This document shows positions 45,301-60,300 of a DNA stretch of 64,000 nt, piece by piece. Position 1 is the first letter of the stretch. Each line of letters starts with the position of its first letter. The stretch is from Trochalopteron elliotii (Eukaryota > Chordata > Aves > Passeriformes > Leiothrichidae). A program made the position numbers and the translations under genes. The notes beneath the pieces were generated by a model. The model saw only the letters and a list, made by a program, of their open reading frames with translations, did not search any database and was not told where the DNA came from. The stretch is taken from contig JANPWX010000010.1 in the NCBI GenBank assembly GCA_024734555.1, positions 1,340,077 to 1,404,076 of the forward strand. Direction: 5' to 3'.

Positions 45301-48300
45301 TCATCTATTGCAGCAGTCACTAGTCGAGTGTACCTATGAATAATCTCTCAAAGAGGAGAGCATAGCTCTGAAAATGTAAGCACAACTGAGGAATAATAGA
45401 AATACAGAGCTAGAAGACTGTCAAGATGTCATTTGCTTTTTCAAAACGAATCCTCACAGGAGTTTGTCTAAACTAGTCTTAAAAGCCCCTGCGAAAGACT
45501 GGAAGGCCATGATAATTCCTGCTGGCTGTGAAATCTCATTAATCTACTGGACTTCAGAGAACTGCTTTTTCTTTCAAGAAACCAGGCTGGTTAGAATCTT
45601 TGATATCTTCATCTTCCAGATGTTTTATTAATTTGGTTTTAATCATCATTTCATGTTAGGCTTACTGATCCAAGACATCAAGTATTATCATTATGAACAC
45701 CATCTGTCACCCTATTCCAGTAAGGAAATTCTTCAGGTTATTTTCTGAACCTATCTCCTTTTGTGCCAAAGGAAACATCTAACTCACAGAAAGAGTAAAA
45801 AAAAATTAAAATAGTGACAGGAAAGATTGCTGCTGCCTAGCCCTGAAGAAGCAAATTATGAATAAATAGCAAACAACAGATGACTTAGGAGGGGACTGAG
45901 ATTTAATGATCCTGAGGAAGGATAATAAAGTAATGCAGAAAGGGCTAAAAGGAAATGCTGACTGAGCAGAAGGAGATCATGTTAAGAAGAGACTAAAAAA
46001 GCTGTCCTCCTAGGATGTCTGGTGTGGGGCTCTAGGTCCTCCCACTCCAGATGAAAACAAATTGGATCTTTGACCCCAGCAGTCACGAGTTTACTTTGCT
46101 CTGTAAGAAACAAGGATTCTGAGCAAGAGATCTTAGTACAAATAGACATATTCCTCTCATATTGCTGAACTTCCTTGAAATTTTTGGATGTGAAAAACAG
46201 AAGGTTCTTCTGAATTCACACCAGTAGGCATGGGACTGTGTGGGCAAAGAAAGTGTTTTTTTCTTTTCTTCCTCCAAAATTACTTTCTAAACATTACTAC
46301 ATAGCAGATACAGCTTGACATCCAAACAAGGGCAAATTGACTATGATGGCAATTACAAATACTCTTTGAAATAAAAAATAAGTACATTATTTCCTTTAAA
46401 ACATCCATGTAACAGAAGTTCTCTATCTCCTTTTAGGGAGTAGGAGATAAACAAAAGTATCCACAAAACAGCAGCCATTTCTGACTTCAGAAATCTTGCT
46501 CTTCCACAAAAGTTAATGGAAGCACTTGAAAAATACAGGAATTTCTGGCAAGAAAGCCAACTAAATCTATTTCAAAGTCCTAAGAAACCATAACAGTAAA
46601 GATACTTTTGTGCAGCCACTTCCTTTGTTCCCCCTCCACAGCACAAGGAAAAGGCTTGTTACCTCGATGATGCGCATGTAAGCAGCGTGGTGCATTTCCT
46701 TATCCTTCATCACCTTCTTCCTTATAACTGCCAAATGCCTCTCATTATACTCTTGCTGTTTCTTGTACTGCTGCTGCAAATCTGCATCTTCTGCTTGAGC
46801 CTCCACCTGAGGGGGCACAGCATGTTGCCTCAGTAATTACACTACCAGACAAAGTCATGGGCAAGGAGAAGGCAAAGATCCAGACTCACCATGTCTGATT
46901 GATGCACATACTTGGAGTAGAGTTCACGGATACTATCTTTCATTTTTCTAGAATCATTAATGAAGCTCACACAGTTATGAAGATCTGCCTTAAATCGTTT
47001 GATGAGGGTTTCCATATGTTGCTTCTGCAAGAATGATGTAGTCACATTCTTATTTGGTTCATCAGAACACTCCTTCGTGCAATTTTCCAGAAAGTCTAGT
47101 GGAACTGATGAAAACTCTCATATACTCTCTTCCACTTTATTTTAAAAAAATAATTAAAAACTCCCTGGGAATGTGACCACTACATGTTGAACAGCAATGA
47201 TAGATTTTAGGAGTAATAATAAGCCAAGATACTTTCATTAGATAATATTAGTGCCAGCCTCCAAAGATGACATCTGAAAAACAGTGGCTCATTGTGCTAT
47301 TGCTCACTGTCCTTTCCCAAACACAGAATATGCTGAGTTGGAAGAGACCACCAGGATCATTGAGTCCAGCTCAGCACTGCACAGGACATCTCCAGAAGCC
47401 ACAGCATGTGCCTGAGAGCATTGTCCAAATGCTGTCCTACCTTCTTATATTTAGAAACAACACACCAACAGTTAAGAAGAAAAGTCAAGGGACAAAACAT
47501 ATCAGACACATGCACAGCTTGCTGATTTCACATCAAGGTTGCCTTCTCGTTCTCTCCTGGTTTCTGCCAGGCCTCTCTACCTGTTCCCTCACTCATGCAC
47601 TGCCTGCTAAGCTCCTCCTCCTTCACCTGCAGTCCCTTTTCCTCCCTCATGTCTGATATGTTGTCAAACAAGGGGTCCTTGACTCCTCCATTAATGAGAC
47701 CTTCCTTTATGTCATCCTATGAATGCCGTGGTGGTATCCTACATGCTGCTCCTGTTTGGGCCAAGTGTTCCCAGATTTCAGGCTTGGGCAGGAACATGCA
47801 GTTCAGCATTTTCTTCACTCTTCTGTTAAACTCAGGACAGTATGTGTTCATGCATAAATAACAGGATTTTTTAAAAATATGAACACTCTAAGCCGGTAGC
47901 AGGCTTGGAAGTTTTGTGTCTTTGTCCCCACTGACCAGAGACTCTCTTGATCCTTGAACACAGCACCCTTGAAGTAACTGTTTGCTCAGATTAATGCCTC
48001 ACCAGTGTTCTGTCCCCACCAAAGTCATTCTGTGGGACCTGCATGGTGGGGGTACCCCATACCTTTTCCATCTCTCTGTGCACCTCACAAGCTGTTGCCT
48101 TCTGTTTCTGTTGCTGTTGTGTGATTTTCAGCTTCAGCTCTATGCTCTCCTTGCGGAATTGTTCCAGGTCCTCCTCCATCTGAAAGAAAGCAGGAGGAGG
48201 AAATCAGGGCGAAAAGGAGACGTGAAAAAACAACACATAACAGGAAAACCAGAGACTGGAAATACAGACTTGAGGGAATAGGTCCCTCTTCAGGTTGAAT

Positions 48301-51300
48301 GGCAACATGAGAAACGTCAATTTTGTAACAACACTGCCCTCTGTCAGAATATACAGAAACCACACAAGTGAATATCCAACTCCCTGGTGAGTCACGTTAA
48401 TTTAAATTATGTAATACCCCTAAAATTCCTTGAGCTGAATGGGAGCTCTACGGTTCCATCTGAATAAAAATGGATGAGGTGGAAATGGACAGTCAATACT
48501 GGAAAGTGTAAGACAACAATAACTAGAACCTGATACTGAAAAGAAACAAATTAAATAGCTATTGTGTACAGATCTTTTTATTAGCTGCACAGATATTGAA
48601 TCAGTGCCATGTATACTTGAAAGAAGTCAAGGAACAACCAGGGTGGAGTCTTTTACGGACTTGTTGGGTCATCTTTGTATTTAGACAATGGGCTTATTAG
48701 CAAAGGCCAAATGAGAGTGTTACTCACCTCACTGATCTGTTTCTTCATTGTCTCAATATCATTTTCACGTGACTCTATTTGCTTCTTAAACTCCTCTATT
48801 CTGTAACTCAGTACAAACTTGAAATTTTGCAGTTCCTGATTTTTCATTTTTAGATCATATATATGCTTCTCCTGGAAGAAATTGGTACAGAGATCTGAAT
48901 GAGACTCAGGGGTCAAACAGACCCCTAGGACAAGGCACAAATATGAAAGAGGCAAAACCAGCAGTCACGGATCTTGTGGAAGATTGAACCCCAGTTGCAA
49001 ATCTACAGGTTAGATGGGAGGGGGCAAATAATGCTGAGCCATCTGCAGATTCCAGAACAGGGGATGAGAAAGTCAACATCCTGAACTTGAGCTCCCCAAG
49101 AAAACCTTAGAATGTCAACTAAAAACCAAAATCGCAAGCTGAAGATCACAAATTCCTTAAGTTGAAACTGAGTTTCCAATCATGTGATATTATCGAAACA
49201 AATACTATTAAAGTAAATATCTCTAATTAATGGAGGTGATTTTGACCTCATCCAATTGTCCACTTTCTCACCTTCTCTAGGATAGTTTCAGTTCTCTCTT
49301 TAATATCTGCCTTTAGTGCCAATATGTCCTTTTCCAGTGACTTAATGATGTCTTGCAGTTTCTGCTGTTCCAGTTTCATTTCCTCAATATCCCTGTTCCG
49401 GTCCTTGAGATCTTTCTGTAGGCTGTTCAACTAGAGAGGCAAACTAGTCAGAACTTAACAGTCTCCAAAAGCTGTGCATAACTTGGCCATCTTATTCTGT
49501 AAAATACCTTATAGACAGTGTGGGATAAAGGATAACAAATTAAGATATGATGAAAGAGCAGCACATCACTTAAATGCCTCCAGCTCAAAAGGGGGTTGAG
49601 TATCCAGTTTTGTTTTTTCTGTATATTCTGACAAGAATACCTACTGCACAAGAAGGAAGGAAAGAAGGAAATTGCATCCAGCAGCAAGAAGGGTATGGAT
49701 ATTATGGATACCTAAGCATCAGCTGCAGATAACACTCAATCCACAATATTCTTATAAGGTGAAGGCAATACATCTCTAAAGATGGAAGACTGGAAGGGTT
49801 CCCAATTCATAGCATAGCTCTTGGGTACCTTCAAAATCCCTGCCTCAGTACTAAGATCTGCAAAGCCAAGAAAGTTGGAACCAATGAATGGGGCTGGACA
49901 AACTACAAGGACACATGAAGAAATCCCTGAGGTCTAAAAGACAAAGAAACTAAAGACAGTACCATGACAGTAGAGGGTATGAAAAGAACCTCTCTGTCTC
50001 CAGATAGATACTGAAGAAAATTAAAAAGAAAAAATGTCCCTCTAACATCCTTAGGCAAATGTAATACCCAGACAATAAAAGAGGTAAAATATTTTACGCC
50101 TCCTTAAAAATCCCAGTAAAGCCAATAAAAAATTATGATGCAAACAAAACACAGGGATTATTGCATCGAATGAAGAAGTAGAAATATTTTACTAATAAAG
50201 CAAACTATTTGATGTTAGAAAAATGAAAAGTTCATTTCTTTCCTGTCATAGGATGAACAATATTATTTATAGTTTAAAACTATGTAGATCAGAGAAAGTG
50301 TACTAATAAAAACATACCTCCTTTATCATCTATCTCTAATCATATCAGCAATTCAGTCAGCAGAGAGCTTCTTCTTCTGCCCAAATACTCTAAACATTCA
50401 AACTAACCTAAGAATGAGCTACTGTTGTCATATGAAATGCCACATATTTACACACTAGATTAATGGACTAAATTGACATGCCATTAATCACATTCAATCC
50501 CCAGTTATAAGTCTTCTTGTGCAGGTCTGATACTAGCACAGAATAAAAGGTACCCTTTTATTCAAGACTCCTATTTCTCCTTTCAGTTGTATGTTGGACT
50601 CCTTTTCTTCCAAGAGTTGTCTCTCATACTTGTCTTTGAGTTCCAAGATTTCTTTGTCTCCCTCTTCGTAAATTTGTTTCTCCATTTCTTTGTGTGTTTC
50701 AATCTGCTTCCTAATCTTGCCCTTTGCCTGCAGTTAAGGAAAACAAACATTAATAAAGAAGGTAGGAGTACGAGATCAATAAAGTAGAGAAATTAAAGGT
50801 TATTTGTAACTGTGTTTCTCCTGGGAGAATCTATGTTTAGTGGAATATTCAATTGCAGCAATATCATCTAAGATAACTTTTTAGTGGATTAAAGTAACTT
50901 TAGAAACTGATAACATACACATTGAGGTTCTTATTTATTTATTTATTTATTTATTTTAATAATTCTTAAGACTTGAAAGCTTCAAGTTAGGAATCTGGCC
51001 CAAATACTAACATAAGCAAACTTGTTCTGGCTGCAAAAATCACAAACCAGTATCACTTAAGATTTTTTAAATTTGCTATTTCTGATGCATTAGGACCAAT
51101 AAGCACTCAGGTTTGCCTCAGTCTCTGTATTCCTCTCTTCCTACAAGCTTTTCAAATTGGTATTGCAACACAGGGCTGCAAACAGTAATGGTGATTGGAT
51201 TTTCTGACTCTAAATATGTAAGTATCAGTTATCTGGCTGCCTTTTGTCAAGCCAAGTCTTTGACCTCAGTGTGCAGGAGTTTTTTAAGTTTTCAGGATAT

Positions 51301-54300
51301 TTATCTTTGTTCCCCAAATTATGCAGGTAAGAACTTCAAGGACTCAGGAATGTAATCCACCATTTTCAAAATGTTCTCTCTTCACTAGAACAACATGATT
51401 GAATCTTTCTTTCTTCAATTACTGTAAATGTATCATCTAAGTCACATTAATAAACAGAAATTCTAGGATGTAGGAGAAATGGAGATGAAGCTGAGAAAGC
51501 CCAAGGATATTAATCCTGGCAAGTTACTCAAGGCATGAAACCCCAAAAAGCTGATAACTCAGCTGGGTCTTCCTTATCACTATTCCACCTGTCAAAATAT
51601 TTTCCCATGGTTACAGGCAGATTAGGATTTGCATGGAAGATGCCAACCTCTCCTGTCCTAGGGAACATTTTACCACAGTTGAAAATAAACTTGGTCAACA
51701 AATCAAACTGCAAATCAAGCTTCCTACCTCCTCCAGCTGAACAGATTTATGTTTAAGTTTTTTCTCATAATGTTCTTTTAGCTCCGCCACAGCTCTGGTT
51801 TTGCTTTCCTCCAGATTGTGCAATTGTTTCTCATATTCCTCCTCCATCTTCTGGGATTTCACCTGAAGCTCCTGGTATTTCTCATTTTCCATTGAGAGTT
51901 TCTGACGACTGTCAGATTCTGTTAACAGGAAACATATGGAATGGCTAAAACTAATAGAAAAGAGGAGTGAGTCCTATCCTTCTGCAGTTATCACTGCCTT
52001 AGTATTTACTGTCTTCTTGGCAGCTGGTTGCAATAAATTACAAGTTGAAGTATTTCATTACTTTCTTCATCAGATATACAGGAGCTTTACATTCTGTAGC
52101 CATGCAAAATTGACAACTCATCTAGGCATTTCCTTGGGATAACAACCATGGCAGAGCTGAATAAGCTCAACTGCTACAAAGCATGAGTAGGCAATGGACT
52201 CATTTATGGGGGGACTCTTTGGTACCAATTTGCAGTATTTTTATCTTGATTACAAATCTGGAGTCCAGGTATTTTGCCAGGCTGTGTGCACCTCCTTGCT
52301 GAATTGAATGACTGCACTGTTCTTGCACAGTGAGCTGTGCATAAAATAAAAAAGAAATTACTAATCTCAAGAACCAAATCTCTAAGATACAGGGCCCATG
52401 TGCATGTTCTCATCATGGGCACATGTATGGTGCAGTTTAGACAATCATTTGGCCTGCACCAAACACCTACAAGACATACATCCATTTTTCTTTATACCTC
52501 TGCTCTAGTAACCCCTTCCTGTCACATCAATTGCTATCAATAAAGCATTTTCCCCAGTCTCTAATTACAAACACTTGTTATATCTCACCTAGCCGTTGCA
52601 CCTCCTTGGCCTGTTTATCCATCAGCTCAGACAGTTGAATCTGATGTTGTAGCTCCTGTTTTTCTTTCTCTTCTTCTAAAATCTGGGATAAAAAATAAGA
52701 AAAAATATATTTTAATTTGAAACTAGACAAAGCAATGTCCAAATTGTTTGTGCTGTTGCCCCTGGTGAGTAATACATACACAACAGAAATATGTTTGAAA
52801 TCTCTCACCAAAATTGAGATGCCATGTGTCACTAAAACAAGTTTTCCCACATATATTATTTTTTTCCCACTTACATTTTCCCACATATTTCCCACTTGTT
52901 TTGACAAGTTAAGCTAAGGAAAGCTAAGGAAAAGCAGCAAACTGGGTTCATATAATACAAGGAACTGATCCTAATCTAAAAAAGAAAAGTTTGTGAGCTA
53001 CGAAAGCCTCCACTCCTTTATGTATGCCTGCTTGAGAAGAATTTGCAGTTCCATAAATTATTGTCCAGATATTAAAGTTCAAGCTGCTTCCTGTCTCATT
53101 TGAAGCAACTTTGAGGTCTTAAATGCTGGCATTTGCATAGTATGACATAAACCTAAGCAAGAGTGAATTTTAAATGCCATTCGCTTGGAATGTCAGCCTG
53201 CCACTACAAATTACTTAATCTTCTAAAAAAGCACAAAGAACTGCAGCAAGAAAACAGCTGAGAAATTTCCCAGAGATGCTAGGAATTGTACCATAGTTAC
53301 AATATTTTCACTTTCTTCTCGCAACAACTGCATGGGTCTTGCATAAGCAGAAATATTCCATTTGTCTGATGGATACAGCAAGAAAGGTTAGCCTCAATTC
53401 TAAAGCTGTCATCAGTTTAATCTTAACATGTACTGAAACTTGGACAGGAAGTACAACTTGAGAACTTTCATTCACCTTCAAAGGCATTTGTCTGCAAGTT
53501 AATAATCAAGAAGTCTAAAGAATTTTCAGTAGCTGAGATTATTATAACTTTACAGCCAAACATAACTTATGAAAAGACCTGAAGAACTGCAGAAAAAAAA
53601 AACGAGCAGAGATAAAGCAGAGGTAGAGGAATCCACAAGAATTTAAATGGCTCTCTTGTACAAAGTTAGGTTCTACAAAAGAGAGGAAAAATAGAAAGGT
53701 TAAAACTCAAGTTATTTAGACAAAAAAAAAGAAAAAAAACAACACAATGAGACAAGCCAAAGAATCTGCAAAAATACTTGAAGAAAACATTAAAATGAAT
53801 AATTAAACCTCCTCAAAACCTTTATAGCAAAAACTTACTAGAACAATTGTACAACCAAAAGACAAGAGAGGTATAAAAAGAGCACTTGAAAATTACAAAT
53901 CTGTAAAATACTACAACCAATAAATAATTTGGCAAGCTTTCATACTGAACTCCTGTATGGGGAGTCAAACAGAAATACTGCTTGAAGGGACTATGCACAA
54001 CTTGACAAAATAAGCTGTTACAAATCACCAGGACAGGACAGTATTCACCCAAAAGCTCAAAAAGAACATGAGGTTGACAGGATTGAATCATGTGATATAT
54101 AATCCCTTACTTCAAGTTGTTTTACTGCCAGAGAAATTACTGCTGGATCCCTTGCCTTCTACATCTAAAAGGAGTCCAGAAATGCAACAAATTACAGGTC
54201 AGAAATCCAGTGTGTGCACCAGACAGATGGAGAGAATAGCATTATCAGACACAGATAAATAAGACACTGGGGAGAATTATCATAGTCTCTGCTTTTCAGG

Positions 54301-57300
54301 GGAGTCCTGCTTCATGACCACAAAGAAATCAATAAGCACACAAACAGAAGACATCCGGGAATGTATTTTACTTTTATTTTCAAAAAGCATACAAGAAATC
54401 TCAGTAGATGTTCTTAAAAATCCAAGTAGACAGGACATAAAGATGGCAGCATTAAGGAGAATAATTGTTAGATCCTGCAGCAGCTGCAACCTTATATGGA
54501 AAAGAGCTTTTAAGGCACAGTGCCATTTCTACTACTGATCCTTGGTCTCAGGCAGTATTTATTGTGCTGGTTTTATGTGAAGATACTTACAGGCTACCTA
54601 GGAGAACTCTTGCATCCCCCTGTACCTATAAGATACTTGACTCAAAGGTAATTTCATGCTTTATGAGTATCAAGAACATCTTAAACTGGAAAGGAATGAT
54701 TTCAGATGCTGTATGGCATTTCTACATATGTAATGCAAGCTTGAATTCAACTCTTCAGTGAAAGATTTCTTAGTATTTGGTTCTGCTACGTGAATCATAC
54801 CTGGTGTTTAGTTTTAAGGGAGTTTATTTCCTGAGTGAAATTCTCTTCCAATAGTTTTATTTTCCCTTCACAGTACATGTCCTTGAGACGTAGCTCGTAA
54901 TCACTTTCTGTCTGTAGATCTCTCACAGAAATCTGCAGGTCTTGTATTGCCTGACTCTGTTAGGACATGGATGAGAAAACAGTTTTAAGAGAGAGAATAT
55001 TTGCCATTAGCAACAGCTTGTTAAGGATGTTTTATTTAAATGCACACATTTATGTACAACAGCCTTTACAGAGAATCTTCACACAGACGACCAAGAAGTT
55101 CTAGAAGTAAAGTTCCTTTGCTGTCTTACAAGATGGTTTATAGAAATCCATCATACTTTATTAAAAGAATTTTCAAGAGCTTGGGGAAACTATTAGAGAA
55201 AAATCTAAACCTTTCTCCACAGTTGCTGTTTGCACAATGCTGTTTGCATATTGACAAGCCACTGCAGCAACTTGCTGTAACCTCCTTGACCAAAGCCATG
55301 CAAGCCACATAGGACTGGCTGGTAACAAGCATTATGCAAAAGCAATTCACAGAAATCCTACGGTTTATGTTCACAAATTGCTCCTCCTACCTTCTCATCT
55401 ATATCTGATCTCATGATCAACACTTCCTCAGCATACTGAAGTTCCTGTCCCTTCACTCCCCCACCTTCCTTATCATGCACTTTCCAGATAAATACACAGC
55501 CATCCTCTGAGGCAGTCAGTAGAAACTGGTCATCACTTGTTACTGTCATCTTAGAAGGAAAAAACAACAAAAATAATAGATAAAACATGGAAGAATGGAG
55601 ACACAGTTTTATTTTACATCACATTTTTCTCCCCACCCACATACTCTCTTCATTTCTACCCCAAAAAGTCAACAGTGGAAATAATAACACAGTCCCACTA
55701 CCAACATTTTAATTTATGTTTCCTACTCCTGTTCGAGCCTGGTTGAAACAACAAAGGAAAGGGGAAGAATATGTGTAGACACTGGATCTGCTTCTGGTCT
55801 CAAAGCCATAGGAAGATTTTTGAAACCTGAAACAGAGAAGACCTTCTAGACAATTATAGCACAGATAGACAATTTATATGACAATTCCCAAGGTCCCCAG
55901 TGTTTTTCTTTAAGAAGTTGCGTGAGCAACTGCGTGAGCCACAGATGGCTAAATGTTTTCTTTTGAAACTACAACTAAGCTCACCAAGAGCTATGTAGCA
56001 GTAACTGCTGTCACCTCCTCCAGACCTCCTGTGGCTGCCTGACCTAGCATAGAGTACCTGGGAGCTGATACAGCTTGCAACTGAGGTAAAAGTAGAGTTA
56101 CAGTAACTGAAGTGCATATTCTAATGCTGGACTGTGCAAGGATAAGTCAAGGTGCTGTAGTTGACAGTGATACTTATAACACCAAAATGATGACCAGTTT
56201 TAACAACACAGAACATGTGGCTTCCTGGAGAATGGGGACCTTCCAAAGCACACGGAAGGAGCTGGCAGAAGTGCTCACTGAGCCCTTTCAGTCATTTGGC
56301 AGCAGTACTGGCTCACTAGAGAAGTCTCAGCTGTCTGGAAATGGGCAAATGTGATGCCCCTCTACAAGTGAAAGTGGTGCAGTGACATTCCCTGGAGATA
56401 TTTAAGAGATGTGTAGATGTGGTGCTTGAGGACATGGTTTACTGTGGTTTACAGGTATACTGTGGGCAGTGCTGGGCAAACAGTTGCACTTGTTGACCTA
56501 AAAGGTCTATTCTAACCTAAACGATTCTATGACAAAATCACCTTCCTCTTTCCCGAAGAAGATTTATCAAAGTTTTTCATCCAATACACCATGTTTTGTA
56601 ATCTGGTGCAAGCCACTTTTTAGCCAACAGCTTATTCCCTGACATATCTAGAGACAGGACTCCTATGAATGCTGCAATATTCATTCTCCATGTGCAGACT
56701 CAGCCTTAATTTTTAACATATTATGCTATGAATTGAGAAGGAGAATCAACCCTAATGGAGCTGTGTGCAGCTGGCACCACAGGGTAAAGAAAGAACTCTG
56801 TGCTACCTTTGTAACAGCACCTGCATGGGCCTGGTATTCGTTGAAATCCTTCTTCTGAGGTAATGGGTACTTCATAGCCCGAATTGTCCCCAGGGATGTA
56901 CCAACAAATACCAGGCGCCCGGAACGAGAGACAGCGACAGCCGTGTAAACAACGTCATAAGCAGGCACTTCGTGCTGGATCTAAAACATAAACCAACAGC
57001 ACAAACCACCACACAAAACCATTATTAAACCATATAAACCATTAAACCGTGTTACATTAAGTATTTGATTATGTATTACATGAGCAATTGTTATACCTCT
57101 GCCTGCAGCACATAATGCAGTTAAATGAATCTATATGTCTGTAGAAGTATAGCCTGAACAGTAATTAGTATTAAGTTTTATACTTCTTTTAAAAATTGTT
57201 TTAGATTTAGAAGAAATATTTAGATATAAAATTTCTATATTTGTTACAGCTACCAGTATTAAAATTTCAAGCCAAGTTGATGTGTGATCTAAAAGATGTA

Positions 57301-60300
57301 GTGGTTATCACATACAATTTACTACTTTTCTGGAAAGAAATGCGTGTAGATACAGTGATACACTTGTATTTCAGCAGAACAGTTGATACAATATTGCCTA
57401 GTTAGTTTGTTAGCTGGATTAAAAGATTTCTAGGTAAATCCAAGTAAAATTCCAAAAATATAAAACTACAACAAAATCTCAGGTTTCATTGTAAAGGACA
57501 TAAGAACACAAAAGTGTCAGTAAATATCACAGCTTACAAAACCAGACCGATTCCTATTTACCAAATGGATGCTAAGGAAAGCAAAGCACCAGTACCCTTC
57601 CCAGAGAATGTAGCAAAATCCTAGAGTGTTTGTTAGCTCACCCAAGACTTTGAAATTTCTTTGAGAGTTTGGTCAGATCCAACAGCAAATATAATTTTGG
57701 CATCATAAGTCAGGGAAATGCTGCTGTAGATGCAGGTCTTGAGCACACACTCTGACTCCTTTTTACCTGTCAACAAATTCCACTCATACACAGCACCATG
57801 TGTGTCACAGGAGACAATTTTAGTGTCATCTGCACTCCATTTAATTGCATGTACCTGCCAAAAGCAAAACACACCAAGGAGCTTGAAGTGTATATTATGG
57901 ACATACAGCATGGAGTCATTGTACTGGTGAAGCCACAACAACTTCAGAATCAGACTTCGAAGACTTACTGAAAAACCTCTGGATGTTTCTCAACCAATTC
58001 TATTTTAGCATTAGAAAAAACCAAATCCAGTAAGAACTATCTTATGAACACACTATCAGGAAGAAGTTAATTTCAATATGGAGTAGATTTTATTTTTATA
58101 ATATATTACTGGGATATTTTATTTTGTTCAGCCAGCTGCCAATCATTCACCTCCAATTTAAGGGCAGACTTTTCAAATGTATCTAGTGGATGAACATTTT
58201 GCCTTCTGACCAATGAAAACTGAGTTTTCTATTTCTGTTTTTACTTTTTGGGGCCATCTCAAGATCCAAAATTGTACTTTACCTCTTCAAAATGCATCTT
58301 ATCAACTAGAGTAATAAGTTGTACTGTATAAGATTTGTTTACTGACCTTCCCAGTATGTCCTTTCAGATTAGTAACATTCTCAAAGGTGATGCTGGAATA
58401 AATTTGAATCACATTTCCATTAACTGCAGCAAAATGATGGCCTCCATTACTGAATGAGCACTACGAAAAGAACATAACCACCCATTACTGTAGATGGAAT
58501 GGATAAAAACATTCATGCATTGAATTTCAATGCCATCTTTTAATATCAAATTGTTGCATGCAAACTCCATGACATAATTAGCCACTTATAGTTTTCTTAA
58601 TCAATGCTTTCCCCTGTAAAATTCAGTTCTGGAGTATTTCTCAGCAAATTATCCCTTCTGCTGCTTCCCAGGTCCACACTTACACATCAGCCTCTGGGCC
58701 TTTTCTTCAATAGTCAGAATCAATTTCTCTAAGCTTTGATACAGGACATCCTATATACTTCTAGGATGTTTAAAGAAGTTTTTATTTTCTGTCATGCTCT
58801 TTACTACTGTGCTCCTCATAACTCTCCCCATAACTTAATTTTTGCACCACTCCTTACCTCTCTACACTTTTTCACAGCAAACTCCTTGAAAACATTCATG
58901 TCCTCATACAGCAGACTTACAAATCGTAGTTTGTCAGCAAACCCAACCAAACAGAAAAGGCCAGTGGGATGAAGTGATACTGTGTATGCTTCCTCCTGAT
59001 ATTCCTTACACAGCTCCAAAGTGCTGAAAGAGAAAACGACTGAGCAGTATGGAATAGGACAAACTCCCCACTGCACACTTGACAGAACATTATCAGGCCC
59101 AGCAAGGACACCTGCAGCTAAAATCTACTCTGCCTTGTCCTTGAGGAAGTGTGTTGTAATTCAGTTAAGTAACAATCACAGAGATGTTACAGGAAACAAA
59201 AGCAAATTTGACTTTCTGGTTCACAGAGAAGGTGTGGAAGGTGCAAGAGCAAATCCTTGTGTACTGTAATATAATGAAGAAGGTAAATGAATTGCTGATT
59301 GCAATCCTACACAAGCATCTCTTGAAATTTGTTTTTCCCTCCAGGGAATCTCAAGAGGAGAGTAATTTTACTTAAGAACTATGCCTAAGAAGCAGAATAT
59401 GGGACAAAAGCATCTTAAAACTAAGCTGAATGAGACTTTTCTGAAGAGTTTTTTCAAAAGCACAAGAAGTCTAACACAAAAACAGCTTAACAGAAAAAGC
59501 TTTGTGTTCTTTTGGCACCAGTTTTAAAGGCACTGCATATTCACACTCCCCAAATCATGTCAGTAATACCATTTACATCCCACACCACACAAGAATTTTA
59601 TCAGAACAACACTCTCATTCATATGAGATTGCTGCTGCCACCTCCTAAATACAATATACAAAAAAGCAAGATGTGATAACAAATACAAACAACTCTTTAC
59701 TTCCTCTTGTAATTCCAGATGCGGACAGATCTATCCAGGGAACACGTAGCAAGAATGGGTTTCCAAGTGCATGTGTCCAGACCAGTGATTGAATTGGAAT
59801 GCAATGGGAAATTCATGTATGCAAAATAAGATGTCTTCTCCTGAGAAGGAATGAGAACATTAAGAAACCACAAATATTTCATTGCAAGCAGTAAGTCAGA
59901 TAAAGAAAAATATCTATCATAGTCTGTGCATACAGTTGTACAGTAGATCTAAGGGAACCACTTAATCCTTTCCCTGCATTGGTCTGAACATAACAATGCT
60001 AAAAACCTAACAATGTTAGTTTTAAGTTATAATTAATAATCAAGAGAACTGATGCAGGGCAGAGCAGTGAGAGCAGAACATAACTGTAGGTATATTAAAA
60101 AAAGGCAAGTTAGATAAATAAAACTGGACCTGCAAGAATTCAGTTAATACCTTCTGGTCATGCAGATATTTAAAAAAAAGTCAAGTGCTGAGTGAAAGAA
60201 AACTTCACTAGAATATCTAGCTACCACATGCTGAAAGTGAAGCACCAATAAAATTTTAGGCTGCATGTGGAAATAGGACCCCTAACTACAACCCCTCTAC

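Noticed and set aside
53822..54091. Minus-strand open frame in a CFAP57 intron
   Set aside because: It overlaps a degraded CR1-like fragment and does not fit the CFAP57 reading.
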